Positions 19,638-31,021 of a stretch of DNA of 64,000 nucleotides are shown here, piece after piece (within the stretch, counting starts at the first letter, position 1; each line of letters starts with the position of its first letter). Below the pieces are notes generated by a model. It saw nothing but the letters and a program-made list of their open reading frames with translations, was not told where the DNA came from and made no database searches. The DNA lies in assembly GCF_001584335.1 (NCBI RefSeq), contig NZ_LSBB01000019.1:186001-250000 (forward strand), read 5' to 3'. The translations under genes and the position numbers were made by a program. Source of the stretch: Bacillus atrophaeus. Its GTDB lineage: Bacteria; Bacillota; Bacilli; Bacillales; Bacillaceae.

Positions 19638-19815
19638 TTCTCTCGATCCGCTCACCTCCTGAACAATTTAGAATATGATAGATAAAAAAAGTTTCTATAA
19701 TCATAATAAACGTGCGCCACCACACATAATAATGCTGAAAAGATGAATATGGCTCTTGATAAATGGAAAAAATTGATTGATACTTATCCCTAGATTCACA
19801 ATAGCAATATCGTGT

Positions 19816-19821
19816 ATAATA
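19816..19821 (+). promoter_or_regulatory. Probable -10 element of ytzE
   Basis: TATAAT in CGTGTATAATAAAGG, about 120 bases before the ytzE start. No good -35 is found at 16-18 bases, so the assignment is tentative. Confidence 0.35.
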
Positions 19822-19937
19822 AAGGCGAAATAAATTAGAGAGACAAATTGTCTGCCTTTGTTGCTTATTCGTTCGCAGTTTTAGTCGTGAGTTGTGGTTA
19901 GTCAAGTCCATCCGATCTTATGATAGGGAGTGGTTTT

Positions 19938-20159
19938 TTGAAGCCTTCAACAAACCGTATGCTAACTCGAATCAAATCAGTTTATATGTTCATCCAAGAA
20001 AAAGGCCTTGTGACGACACAAGAACTGGTTGACGAATTCGGCATTACACCCAGAACAATCCAGCGTGACTTAAATGTGTTAGCATATAATGATCTTGTTC
20101 AAAGTCCTAGCCGAGGCAAGTGGGAGACAACGAGGAAGAAAGTAAAGATTACTTCATAA
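19938..20159 (+). CDS. ytzE: YtzE, DeoR-type HTH protein
   Basis: 73 residues forming only the N-terminal helix-turn-helix of a DeoR-family regulator: TTQELVDEFGITPRTIQRDL is the recognition unit. There is no effector domain, which is normal for YtzE. The start is a TTG at 19938 with AGGGAGTGG upstream; a longer in-frame start adds six residues of ribosome-site sequence. Target genes are unknown. Confidence 0.85.
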   Translation: MKPSTNRMLTRIKSVYMFIQEKGLVTTQELVDEFGITPRTIQRDLNVLAYNDLVQSPSRGKWETTRKKVKITS

Positions 20160-20207
20160 GCGCAAAATTACATAGGGCTGTCTGTGTGAGGCAGTCCAAT
20201 AGAAATA

Positions 20208-20232
20208 AGGCAAAGGGATATTCCCTTTGCCA
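20208..20232. terminator. Hairpin between ytzE and ytzG
   Basis: GGCAAAGGGA/TCCCTTTGCC with a 3-base loop between converging genes. T tracts on either side are short, so termination is likely but not certain. Confidence 0.55.
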
Positions 20233-20270
20233 TGTTGTTGTGCGGTCAAATCGTACGCATGCGGGGCGTT

Positions 20271-20990
20271 TTATGTCTGCGTGTCATTCAGCCCGTTAAG
20301 CTCTTCTTCTGTCAGCTCCCGATACTCTCCAGGCTCCAATGAAGGGTCCAGTAAGAGGCTCCCCATTGATAGCCGTTTCAAAAATATGACCTCATTTTCG
20401 ACGGCCTTCGCCATTTGCTTCACTTGATGATATTTTCCTTCTGTGATCGTCAGACGGATTTCTGTATGTTCCTCACTATTTGCAATAGTTTCTACCTTAG
20501 CGGGCTTTGTCTTGTATCCGCCCTCTATGAAGACGCCCGATTCGAGATTAGCAATATCCTCTTCTGACAGCCCCGACCTCAAATGCACTTCATACGTTTT
20601 AGGGACATGCTTTTTCGGCGATAAAAGCCGATGGGCCAGCTGGCCGTCATTTGTCAGCAGCAGCAATCCGACTGTATCTTTATCAAGTCGTCCCGCCGGA
20701 AACGGCTCGAAACGCATATCATCCGGCGCCAGCAAATCAATAACCGTCTTTTGCCGGCTGTCCTCTGTGGCAGAAAGCACACCCTGTGGCTTATTCATCA
20801 TTAAATAAATAAATTCCCGATATTCAATTGGTTCCCCATAAACTGTTACTTCATGCTCTGAAGGATCGACATGTGTTTTTACATCTTTAGCCTGCTTTCC
20901 GTCAATGCTGACGGCACCCGCTTTAACGATTTTTTTCACTTCTTTTCTTGATCCGATGCCGCTATTGGCAAGCAGCTTGTCAAGCCTCAT
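20271..20990 (-). CDS. ytzG: RsuA-family 16S rRNA pseudouridine synthase
   Basis: 239 residues. An N-terminal S4 RNA-binding domain (MRLDKLLANSGIGSRKEVKKIVK) is followed by the synthase domain with the catalytic motif FPAGRLDKDTVGLLLLTNDG (Asp) near residue 100. KPQGVLSA and GKYHQVKQMAKAV are also family motifs. Probably modifies U516 of 16S rRNA. ATG at 20990 with AAAGGAG; a longer in-frame start adds 12 unsupported residues. Confidence 0.93.
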   Translation of the reverse strand: MRLDKLLANSGIGSRKEVKKIVKAGAVSIDGKQAKDVKTHVDPSEHEVTVYGEPIEYREFIYLMMNKPQGVLSATEDSRQKTVIDLLAPDDMRFEPFPAGRLDKDTVGLLLLTNDGQLAHRLLSPKKHVPKTYEVHLRSGLSEEDIANLESGVFIEGGYKTKPAKVETIANSEEHTEIRLTITEGKYHQVKQMAKAVENEVIFLKRLSMGSLLLDPSLEPGEYRELTEEELNGLNDTQT

Positions 20991-21014
20991 ATCATTCTCT
21001 CCTTTATATAAAAG

Positions 21015-21040
21015 TAAAGCCCGCATTTTGCGGGCATTTG
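21015..21040 (-). terminator. Terminator of murJ
   Basis: Minus-strand GCCCGC-AAAAT-GCGGGC hairpin followed by TTTACTTTT, between murJ and ytzG. Confidence 0.7.
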
Positions 21041-21051
21041 ATGCAAACTTG

Positions 21052-22689
21052 TTATTCAGAAGAATGTCTTCCTTTCTTTAAAAACCCCGGCAGCCGGCGT
21101 CCGAACATTTTCTCCAAAAATCCTAAACGGTAAGCTCCGTACATATAGACAGCTCCGCCGATCACGGCAGCGACAAAGACAACAAAGGCTGATTGCATCT
21201 GGCCATTTTCATATGAGATAAACAGGCTCAAAATCCACTCGGTGATTTTCACAGCGATCCCCATGACGGCGGACAGAATGAAAATCAAAATGGCGCGCTT
21301 GAGTAAAATCTTATATGAGTACCCCGCATGGCGCCGGATCATGATAAATCCGTACAAAAGCGAGACGGAGTAGCCAAGCGCAGTCGCCAAGATGGCTCCG
21401 TTGCCCTGAAACAATTTGATAAGCGGCACATTCAGCAGCACTTTGACAATGACACCCAGCACGAGGCTGACAACGGCGAATTTTTGCTTATTAATGCCTT
21501 GCAGAATAGCAGCATTGACGGTAAACAAAGAAAACAATATGGCAACCGGCGCATACCAGAACAAGATGCCTTGTCCGATTTCAGGATGAAGGCTTTCAGA
21601 ACCGTAAAAGAACGTATATGCCGGACCTGATAAAAACGACATCCCGATGACCGCGGGAACCACTAAAAACAGGATAATCTGCATTGTCTGGTTAATCTGC
21701 TGGTTCAACAGCTTAAAATTCCTGTTCGTAAATGATTCCGTAATGGTCGGAATCAAAGTCAGCCCAAATGCAGTCGCCAAGGAAACAGGAATCATGACAA
21801 GCTTTGGCACATACAGTGTGACAATCGCAAGCATGTCCTGGCTTATATCCTTATAGCCCGCTTCAATCATCGCTTTATTAAACGTATTCGTATCAATATA
21901 AGAATAAAGCGGAATCGCCAAGCCTACAAAAACATAAGGAGCGGCATAGCTGAAAAGCTCGAGAAACATTTTCTTATAGCTTAAATCGGCGGTCGGGCCT
22001 GTATTCGGCTGCATGGCCAGCAAATCGCCTTTTCGTTTATTCCAATAATAATAAAGCACAATCAATCCGCCAAACGCACCGATCAGTGCGGCGAACGTTG
22101 CATAGCCGACTGCAATGACAAGGCCGCCGTCAATGACTTTTAAAACGATATAGGTCGCGCTCAATAGAAAAATAATGCGCGCAAGCTGCTCGACCACTTG
22201 TGAGACAGCCGTCGGTCCCATCATCTGGTGACCTTGAAAAAATCCCCTCACAAGACTCATAATCGGCACAACTAACAGCGCCAAGCTGACCATGCGGATG
22301 ACATATACCACGTGATCAACCGTCAGCCCATTATTATCCGCGCCTCCCAGGGAGATTTTTGCGAAAAATGGAGCAGACAGATACAAGATAAAAAAGGCAA
22401 TCATTCCGGTGACAAGCATGACTGACATGCCGGCCTTCAGCATCTTCCTGCTTGTTTCATAATCACCCTTCGAATTGTATTTCGAGACAAACCTGGACAC
22501 CGCCGCCGGAAATCCCATGGTAGCGATGTTTAAAAAAATTGTATATTGATTATATCCGTATTGAAATAAGGCTCCGCCTGTTGCTCCGACCATCGCGCCG
22601 AAAGGAATTAAATAAATCATACCTAATATCCGCGATATGTAAGTACCGAGTGTTAACACAAACGTGCCTCTTAACAGTTTGCTTGACAT
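21052..22689 (-). CDS. murJ: Lipid II flippase MurJ (YtgP)
   Basis: 545 residues, about 14 membrane segments, MVF/MATE-type polysaccharide transporter. The start LLRGTFVLTLGTYISRILGMIYLIPFG and the internal FGLTLIPTITESF and SLVRGFFQGHQMMGP segments are typical of YtgP. In B. subtilis YtgP was shown to flip lipid II across the membrane for peptidoglycan synthesis, in partial redundancy with Amj. The short Arg/Lys-rich C-terminus is cytoplasmic. Divergent from ytfP. Confidence 0.9.
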   Translation of the reverse strand: MSSKLLRGTFVLTLGTYISRILGMIYLIPFGAMVGATGGALFQYGYNQYTIFLNIATMGFPAAVSRFVSKYNSKGDYETSRKMLKAGMSVMLVTGMIAFFILYLSAPFFAKISLGGADNNGLTVDHVVYVIRMVSLALLVVPIMSLVRGFFQGHQMMGPTAVSQVVEQLARIIFLLSATYIVLKVIDGGLVIAVGYATFAALIGAFGGLIVLYYYWNKRKGDLLAMQPNTGPTADLSYKKMFLELFSYAAPYVFVGLAIPLYSYIDTNTFNKAMIEAGYKDISQDMLAIVTLYVPKLVMIPVSLATAFGLTLIPTITESFTNRNFKLLNQQINQTMQIILFLVVPAVIGMSFLSGPAYTFFYGSESLHPEIGQGILFWYAPVAILFSLFTVNAAILQGINKQKFAVVSLVLGVIVKVLLNVPLIKLFQGNGAILATALGYSVSLLYGFIMIRRHAGYSYKILLKRAILIFILSAVMGIAVKITEWILSLFISYENGQMQSAFVVFVAAVIGGAVYMYGAYRLGFLEKMFGRRLPGFLKKGRHSSE

Positions 22690-22831
22690 GTTTCTTCATC
22701 ACCATTTTCTACGAAGATTCAACTTTTCTATTTTAACACAACTGGTCATTTTTACGGTAATAAATACAAAACAGAATCTCTTCATAGCCACAGTTTGGAT
22801 AAAAGACGTTTAAGGCAAACGCTTCTTTCGC

Positions 22832-22837
22832 TATAAT
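22832..22837 (+). promoter_or_regulatory. Probable -10 element of ytfP
   Basis: TATAAT about 64 bases before ytfP, with a weak TTTAAG-type -35 about 17 bases upstream. Confidence 0.4.
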
Positions 22838-22900
22838 AGAAGCGTATGGAGTTTTTTCCTCCTGCCGACCTATATGTGAAAAGAAAGTTGTTGATGAACT

Positions 22901-24169
22901 ATGAAGCAATATGACGTAATCGTGATTGGCGGCGGACCATCAGGCCTGATGGCTGCGATTGCAGCGGGTGAACAGGGCGCCAGTGTTTTATTAATAGATA
23001 AAGGAAATAAATTAGGACGCAAGCTCGCCATTTCCGGAGGCGGCCGCTGCAATGTGACGAACCGCCTTCCCGTAGAAGAGCTGATCAAGCATATTCCCGG
23101 CAACGGGCGTTTTTTATACAGCGCCTTTTCGGAATTTAACAATGAGGATATTATTGCGTTTTTTGAAAAACTCGGCATTCAGTTAAAAGAAGAAGACCAC
23201 GGGCGGATGTTCCCTGTTACAGACAAAGCACAAAGCGTGGTAGACGCGCTTTTAGACCGGTTGAAACAGCTCGGTGTCACCATTCGCACAAATGAAAAAA
23301 TCAAAACCGTCAGCTATGAAAACGGACGGGCGGCGGGCATTATCACAAACAATGATGAGGTGATTCACGCCCGGGCAGTTATTATCGCTGTCGGAGGAAA
23401 AAGCGTTCCCCATACCGGGAGTACGGGAGACGGCTACGCCTGGGCAGAAGCTGCGGGGCATACCATTACCGAGCTGTTTCCGACAGAAGTGCCGGTCACT
23501 TCCGCCGAACCGTTTATTAAACAAAAAACATTGCAGGGCTTATCGCTCAGAGATGTCGGCGTCAGCGTGCTGAACAAAAGAGGCAAGCCGGTCATCACCC
23601 ACGTGATGGACATGCTGTTTACCCATTTCGGCTTGTCAGGCCCGGCCATTCTCAGATGCAGCCAATTTGTTGTTAAAGAGCTGAGAAAACAGCCCGAGGT
23701 GAAACTGCGCATTGACCTTTACCCTCATATAAACGAAGAAGAGCTGTTCCAAAAGATGCACAGGGAACTGAAGGAGGCTCCGAAAAAAGCAATCAAAAAT
23801 GTCTTGAAGCCGTGGATGCAGGAGCGGTATTTGCTCTTTTTGCTTGAAAAGAACAGCATAGATCCGCAGATTTCATTTTCTGAACTGCCGAAAGAGAACT
23901 TCAGAGCCTTTATAAAAGACTGTAAGCAGTTTACTGTGACCGCCAACGGAACCCTCTCCATCGACAAAGCCTTCGTGACGGGCGGAGGTGTATCTGTAAA
24001 AGAAATTGATCCAAAGAAACTGGCTTCAAAAAAAATGGACGGGCTGTATTTTTGCGGAGAAATATTGGATATTCACGGATATACAGGGGGCTACAATATC
24101 ACGTCAGCTCTTGTCACTGGCCGGCTCGCAGGGGTTAACGCCGGACGTTTCGCCAAAGAAAACGCTTAA
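22901..24169 (+). CDS. ytfP: YtfP, HI0933-family flavoprotein
   Basis: 422 residues. FAD-binding Rossmann motif [21 protein letters not shown] at the N-terminus, then the family signature [38 protein letters not shown] and C-terminal [19 protein letters not shown]. The family consists of NAD(P)/FAD-dependent oxidoreductases of unknown substrate. The ATG has only a weak upstream purine stretch (AAAGAAAG). The C-terminal motif with His-Gly-Tyr-Thr-Gly-Gly-Tyr is intact. Confidence 0.9.
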   Translation: MKQYDVIVIGGGPSGLMAAIAAGEQGASVLLIDKGNKLGRKLAISGGGRCNVTNRLPVEELIKHIPGNGRFLYSAFSEFNNEDIIAFFEKLGIQLKEEDHGRMFPVTDKAQSVVDALLDRLKQLGVTIRTNEKIKTVSYENGRAAGIITNNDEVIHARAVIIAVGGKSVPHTGSTGDGYAWAEAAGHTITELFPTEVPVTSAEPFIKQKTLQGLSLRDVGVSVLNKRGKPVITHVMDMLFTHFGLSGPAILRCSQFVVKELRKQPEVKLRIDLYPHINEEELFQKMHRELKEAPKKAIKNVLKPWMQERYLLFLLEKNSIDPQISFSELPKENFRAFIKDCKQFTVTANGTLSIDKAFVTGGGVSVKEIDPKKLASKKMDGLYFCGEILDIHGYTGGYNITSALVTGRLAGVNAGRFAKENA

Positions 24170-24245
24170 GACACTTACCCTTTGAGAATGAATTTTGCAG
24201 CATAGATGTCTTGAAGAATTGTTGAAGTAATGGTAGGGTGGAATC

Positions 24246-24272
24246 GTTTTGTTTCACCTGATCATGGGGTAT
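24246..24272 (+). promoter_or_regulatory. Candidate sigma-B promoter of opuD
   Basis: GTTTTG at 24246-24251, a 15-base spacer and GGGTAT at 24267-24272 resemble the general-stress consensus GTTTaa-N12-15-GGGTAT. An osmotic or general stress response would suit opuD. Not proven; a TATACT at about 24306 could serve a second start. Confidence 0.4.
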
Positions 24273-24363
24273 TGTGAGGAAAGAATGGTTTCCGGCTGCA
24301 TGACTTATACTAGGCTTACAAGTAAAAGTAAAAGTAAAATAAATGTCAGAGGGTGAGGATAAT

Positions 24364-25899
24364 TTGAATAAAAATATTTCAAGTGTTTTTTGGATTGTGA
24401 TTGCTATCACAGCAGCAGCAGTGCTGTGGGGAGTGATCGCTCCAGAAAACCTGCAAAATGTGTCAGAAACGGCACAAACCTTTATTACAAATTCATTTGG
24501 CTGGTATTATTTATTAGTTGTTTCTATTTTCGTCGGATTTTGTCTCTTTTTAATATTCAGCCCGATCGGCAAAATCAAGCTGGGCAAACAGGACGAAAAG
24601 CCGGAATTCAACCTGCTGTCTTGGTTTGCAATGCTGTTTAGCGCCGGCATGGGAATTGGACTAGTTTTTTACGGTGCAGCTGAACCGATCAGCCATTTTG
24701 CAATCAGCTCTCCATCAGGTGAAACAGGAACCCCTCAAGCTTTCCGGGATTCACTCCGATATACATTTTTCCACTGGGGGCTGCACGCATGGGCCATCTA
24801 CGCGGTTGTAGCGCTGTGTATTGCTTACTTTCAATTCCGCAAAGATGCGCCCGGTCTGATCAGCAGCACGCTGTACCCTATTTTAGGCGAAAAGGTAAAC
24901 GGGCCGATTGGAAAAACCATTGACTGTATCGCCGTTTTTGCCACAGTAGCCGGGGTAGCTACAAGCTTGGGAATCGGGGCGACCCAAATTAACGGCGGAT
25001 TGAATTATTTATTCGACATTCCGATTAATTTCACCGTTCAATTGATTTTGATCTGTATTGTAACTGTTCTCTTTTTAGCTTCAGCATGGAGCGGTTTAGG
25101 AAAAGGCATTAAATATTTGAGCAATATGAATATGATTTTGGCAGGGCTGCTAATGGTGTTTATGCTGATTGTCGGTCCTACCATTCTGATTATGAACTCA
25201 CTTACCGATTCTATCGGACAGTACATCTCAAATATTGTTCAGATGAGCTTCAGATTATCGCCGAATGATCCGGGAAAACGCGAATGGATCAATAACTGGA
25301 CGATTTTCTATTGGGCTTGGTGGATTTCCTGGTCTCCATTTGTCGGCATATTCATCGCCCGAGTTTCAAGAGGCCGGACGATCCGTGAGTTTTTAATAGG
25401 TGTTTTGGTAGCGCCTTGTATTCTTGCTTTTCTATGGTTCTCTATCTTTGGCGTATCTGCTATAGATCTCGAGCAGACCGACGCGTTTCACATTGCCGGC
25501 CTTACGACAGAAAATATGCTGTTCGGCACGCTTGACAATTATCCGCTCACAATGGTTACGTCCATTCTGGCGCTTGTGTTAATTGCCGTTTTCTTTATTA
25601 CATCAGCAGACTCGGCAACATTTGTGTTAGGCATGCAGACGACGTATGGTTCTTTAGATCCGTCAAACTCTGTGAAGCTAAGCTGGGGCATCATTCAATC
25701 TGCAATGGCGGCCGTTCTTTTGTATTCCGGAGGGCTCAGCGCTCTGCAAAATACAGCGATACTTGCTGCCCTGCCCTTTTCAATTGTTATCCTTCTCATG
25801 ATTGCGGCCTTGTACAAAGCATTGTCAACGGAACGCAAAGATATAAAACAATCTGAGAAATATCAAAAACCGAGAAGCCCCCGTGTAAAAAAAGCATAG
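24364..25899 (+). CDS. opuD: Glycine betaine transporter OpuD (BCCT family)
   Basis: 511 residues with 12 membrane segments. Na-coupled uptake of the osmoprotectant glycine betaine. BCCT hallmarks: [26 protein letters not shown] in the N-terminal half and [32 protein letters not shown] for the Trp-rich substrate site. The TTG at 24364 is chosen over an ATG at 24343 because GTGAGG lies 5 bases before it. The hydrophilic, basic C-terminal tail is typical of stress-sensing BCCT carriers. Confidence 0.92.
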   Translation: MNKNISSVFWIVIAITAAAVLWGVIAPENLQNVSETAQTFITNSFGWYYLLVVSIFVGFCLFLIFSPIGKIKLGKQDEKPEFNLLSWFAMLFSAGMGIGLVFYGAAEPISHFAISSPSGETGTPQAFRDSLRYTFFHWGLHAWAIYAVVALCIAYFQFRKDAPGLISSTLYPILGEKVNGPIGKTIDCIAVFATVAGVATSLGIGATQINGGLNYLFDIPINFTVQLILICIVTVLFLASAWSGLGKGIKYLSNMNMILAGLLMVFMLIVGPTILIMNSLTDSIGQYISNIVQMSFRLSPNDPGKREWINNWTIFYWAWWISWSPFVGIFIARVSRGRTIREFLIGVLVAPCILAFLWFSIFGVSAIDLEQTDAFHIAGLTTENMLFGTLDNYPLTMVTSILALVLIAVFFITSADSATFVLGMQTTYGSLDPSNSVKLSWGIIQSAMAAVLLYSGGLSALQNTAILAALPFSIVILLMIAALYKALSTERKDIKQSEKYQKPRSPRVKKA

Positions 25900-25906
25900 G
25901 TTGAAC

Positions 25907-25946
25907 AAAATGATCTTTCCGCGCCTTTTAGCGGAAAGATCATTTT
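25907..25946. terminator. Bidirectional terminator between opuD and cse60
   Basis: Stem AAAATGATCTTTCCGC/GCGGAAAGATCATTTT with T tracts for both directions, overlapping the last base pairs of the converging cse60 stop. Confidence 0.9.
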
Positions 25947-26127
25947 ATTTTCGATATAAAATTAAAGCCGAAAAACAATACAGCTGCTCGCCTTCAGGAT
26001 CGCACGCCGCAGACACGGTGTATTTAATATCAACCAGCTGTTCTTCCGAAATGCCCTTTAAAAACGAATTGATCTCAGTTTGCAAATCTTTTTCATGCTC
26101 CTCATCAAACACAGCTACCTTTAACAT
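25945..26127 (-). CDS. cse60: Sporulation protein Cse60 (YteV)
   Basis: Sixty residues from the ATG at 26127, exactly the size implied by the name CsE60, a sigma-E-controlled protein in B. subtilis. AAAGGAG lies 8 bases upstream of the ATG; a GTG three bases earlier is also possible. The sequence MLKVAVFDEEHEKDLQTEINSFL is an alternating strand-helix with no known motif. A possible sigma-E-like element (TCATAA, then AATAGATT) stands upstream. Role in the mother cell unknown. Confidence 0.85.
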   Translation of the reverse strand: MLKVAVFDEEHEKDLQTEINSFLKGISEEQLVDIKYTVSAACDPEGEQLYCFSALILYRK

Positions 26128-26194
26128 CACTCGCTCTCCTTTCCCTATCAATCTATTCCAGTTGGAACAGGGTTATGATAGAGAAACAAACTCT

Positions 26195-26875
26195 TTATCC
26201 GTTTTCAGCGCTGTCAGAAGGATAAAAAGCGGGAACGGCCGGTTTTCTCTTCTCCCTTTTTTCATCTTGCCGCTCTGTGTTCTGCAAAACAATATAAGCA
26301 ATCCGCATGTGGAAGAAGCTGAGAAGGCTGACGCTGAAAAAGGGAATAATCCCCGGCAGATAAGCCAGAAGCACCAACGCGGCGATCGTTAAAGCAAGCA
26401 TGACCAGCGTATATTGCAAATACGCGACACTAAGCAAAAGAGAAAATTTGAAATACAGGCGTTTTTTCCAGTTGAAATGAGCAATCAGCGGGAAGATATA
26501 TAAAAGCATCGAAATAAACAGAAAGCCGAAGATATAAATAGCGAAGCGCAAGACATGCAAAAAGAAATGATCAGGATAGATAAAAGCCAGATCAATATAA
26601 ATAACCAGTCCGACACTAGCCAGCACGGCACCGATGAGGTTCGACCGGATAAACTCGGCTTTATATTCTCGGTGAAACGTCTGCCAGACAGCTACGTGCT
26701 CTCGGCCTTGAATCCATTTTCTCATCACAGCGAATAATGCGGCAGTCGCCGGCATAAAACCGAAGATGCCAAGCCCAAGTGCGGTGAAGACCAGCCAAAG
26801 GAAATTCGTATAGGCAAATCTCATGACCCACTCGCATATTTGCAGCACTCTGCCCATGGAACCATCATACTCCAT
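26195..26875 (-). CDS. yteU: YteU, DUF624 membrane protein
   Basis: 226 residues with about five to six hydrophobic segments, DUF624/YesL type (RFAYTNFLWLVFTALGLGIFGFMPATAALFAVMRKW). DUF624 genes commonly sit in sugar-import operons with CUT1 permeases, as here. The ATG at 26875 follows AAAGGAGG; upstream in-frame codons overlap the end of yteT and have no ribosome site. Last gene of the yteP-R-S-T-U operon. Confidence 0.87.
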   Translation of the reverse strand: MEYDGSMGRVLQICEWVMRFAYTNFLWLVFTALGLGIFGFMPATAALFAVMRKWIQGREHVAVWQTFHREYKAEFIRSNLIGAVLASVGLVIYIDLAFIYPDHFFLHVLRFAIYIFGFLFISMLLYIFPLIAHFNWKKRLYFKFSLLLSVAYLQYTLVMLALTIAALVLLAYLPGIIPFFSVSLLSFFHMRIAYIVLQNTERQDEKREKRKPAVPAFYPSDSAENG

Positions 26876-26894
26876 TCCCTTCCCTCCTTTCGCA

Positions 26895-28184
26895 TTAAGC
26901 GTTTTGCATATGAAAAAGCCCCTTGATGGTGATCGGTTTCTTTTCCGCGACAGACCGCCATATTCCTTCACCGACTGCGATGGAATAAGCTCCTGCCTCA
27001 GCTCCCGCCAAAATGTCATACGGACGCAGCGGATCTTTTCCTAAAAAGATGTCCTCCAGCAAAAGCGGATCTCCTCCGCCGTGCCCTCCGTCGTTTTTGA
27101 CCACCTGAATCGTTTGCTTTGACTCAAAAAGCGGGTAATATTCGATCGTCTGCTCGGGAAAGCTGAACGGAATTCTGGAAGGCTCGTGGAATTCGTTCGT
27201 TTCAATCCTTCCTTTCGTGCCGTTTATCGTAAGGCGGTACCCCTCATACGGGGCGGAAAAAGTGACGGAGTAGCACAAAAGCGCACCGCCGTCATATTTT
27301 ACAGCGGCCACATACGTATCCTCGATATCAATTTCTTCATCAAAAATACAGGCGTCCGGCCTATATTCGGTATACAGCAGAGATTGATCTGCGGATGAAT
27401 CGATATGATCATCCTTTACCGCCGCGTTTTGTGAGCGGGGATGCCACCTTGAGTAATATTGGCATTTCTCCCTGACGCGGCACGTTCCGCAAAAGCGGCC
27501 ATCCTCTCCCCGCCGCGGATTCCATTCGCTTTCCGAACCGAAATAATGTAAATTCCCGTAGGCAAACACTTCCTCCGGCTGCTGATCCAGCCACCAGTTC
27601 ACCAGATCAAAATGATGCGTTGATTTGTGAACCGAAAGGCCGCCTGAATACTGCCTTGACCGGTTCCAGCGCTTAAAGTAGCTGGCGCCGTGATACGTGT
27701 CAATATACCAATTCAAATCAACTGATGTAATTCTCCCTAGTTTCCCTTCCAAAATCAGCTCTTTGATCTTGCGGTGGTACGGGCTATACCGGTAATTAAA
27801 AGCGACGGTGACCTTTCCTTTGCTTTTGGCTTCAGCCGCAAGCACCCGCTTCGCATCTTGCACAGTGGTGACCATCGGTTTTTCCGTAATGACATCCTTA
27901 TCCCATTGAAGCGTTCTGATAATATACCTGACGTGGGTGTCATCTCTTCCCGTCACAATGACCGCGTCCGGTTTTGACCTCCTCATCATGTCGTCAAACT
28001 CCTCTTCTTTAAATACAGAAACCTGTTCAAGCTCCGGGAACCTCTCCTTGCAGACGGCAAACCTTTTCGGATCGGCATCAAGCAAGCCGGTAATCTCATA
28101 GCCAGATGAAAAATTTGTGAGTAAAGGCTTAATAAACATGCTGAATGCCCTGCTGCTCAACCCGCAAATGGCAATTTTCTTCAA
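26895..28184 (-). CDS. yteT: YteT, Gfo/Idh/MocA-family oxidoreductase
   Basis: 429 residues. N-terminal NAD(P)-binding domain (KIAICGLSSRAFSMFIKPLL, then PDAVIVTGRDDTHVRYI and KDVITEKPMVTTVQDA) and the C-terminal substrate domain with FNYRYSPYHRKIKEL. A Cys-rich insert at about residues 235-250 (CGTCRVREKCQYYSRW) could bind a metal. Probably a sugar or uronate dehydrogenase for rhamnogalacturonan-derived units; the substrate is not shown. TTG start with AGAGGTGG 6 bases upstream. Confidence 0.87.
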   Translation of the reverse strand: MKKIAICGLSSRAFSMFIKPLLTNFSSGYEITGLLDADPKRFAVCKERFPELEQVSVFKEEEFDDMMRRSKPDAVIVTGRDDTHVRYIIRTLQWDKDVITEKPMVTTVQDAKRVLAAEAKSKGKVTVAFNYRYSPYHRKIKELILEGKLGRITSVDLNWYIDTYHGASYFKRWNRSRQYSGGLSVHKSTHHFDLVNWWLDQQPEEVFAYGNLHYFGSESEWNPRRGEDGRFCGTCRVREKCQYYSRWHPRSQNAAVKDDHIDSSADQSLLYTEYRPDACIFDEEIDIEDTYVAAVKYDGGALLCYSVTFSAPYEGYRLTINGTKGRIETNEFHEPSRIPFSFPEQTIEYYPLFESKQTIQVVKNDGGHGGGDPLLLEDIFLGKDPLRPYDILAGAEAGAYSIAVGEGIWRSVAEKKPITIKGLFHMQNA

Positions 28185-28196
28185 TGGTATCCACCT

Positions 28197-30794
<2,598 letters not shown>

Positions 30795-31021
30795 TATTTC
30801 ACTGCCTCCTTTCAAGGGGTGTCGGTATCACTGTAGCCCAGCTCGTGAAAGTCCGTCTACAATCATGTCATCACATCATTGCCCGGCCCCCTCTCTAGCG
30901 CTTTTCAGCCTCTCTATCTGTGACAAAGACACCCATCTCAGAAAATGATTATTGACAATATCTATAAATCTTTGGATTAATTGTATTAGAACAAGAGAAT
31001 TGTAAGGAAATGGGGGGTTTT

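Noticed and set aside
19618-19911. 97-codon minus-strand frame between pbuO and ytzE
   Set aside because: Low-complexity Tyr/Thr-rich translation, no ribosome site; it overlaps the ABC relic in another frame.
30952-30980. TTGACA ahead of ytdP as a full sigma-A promoter
   Set aside because: The -35 is perfect, but the hexamer 17 bases downstream (GATTAA) matches a -10 poorly, so the promoter is left unannotated.
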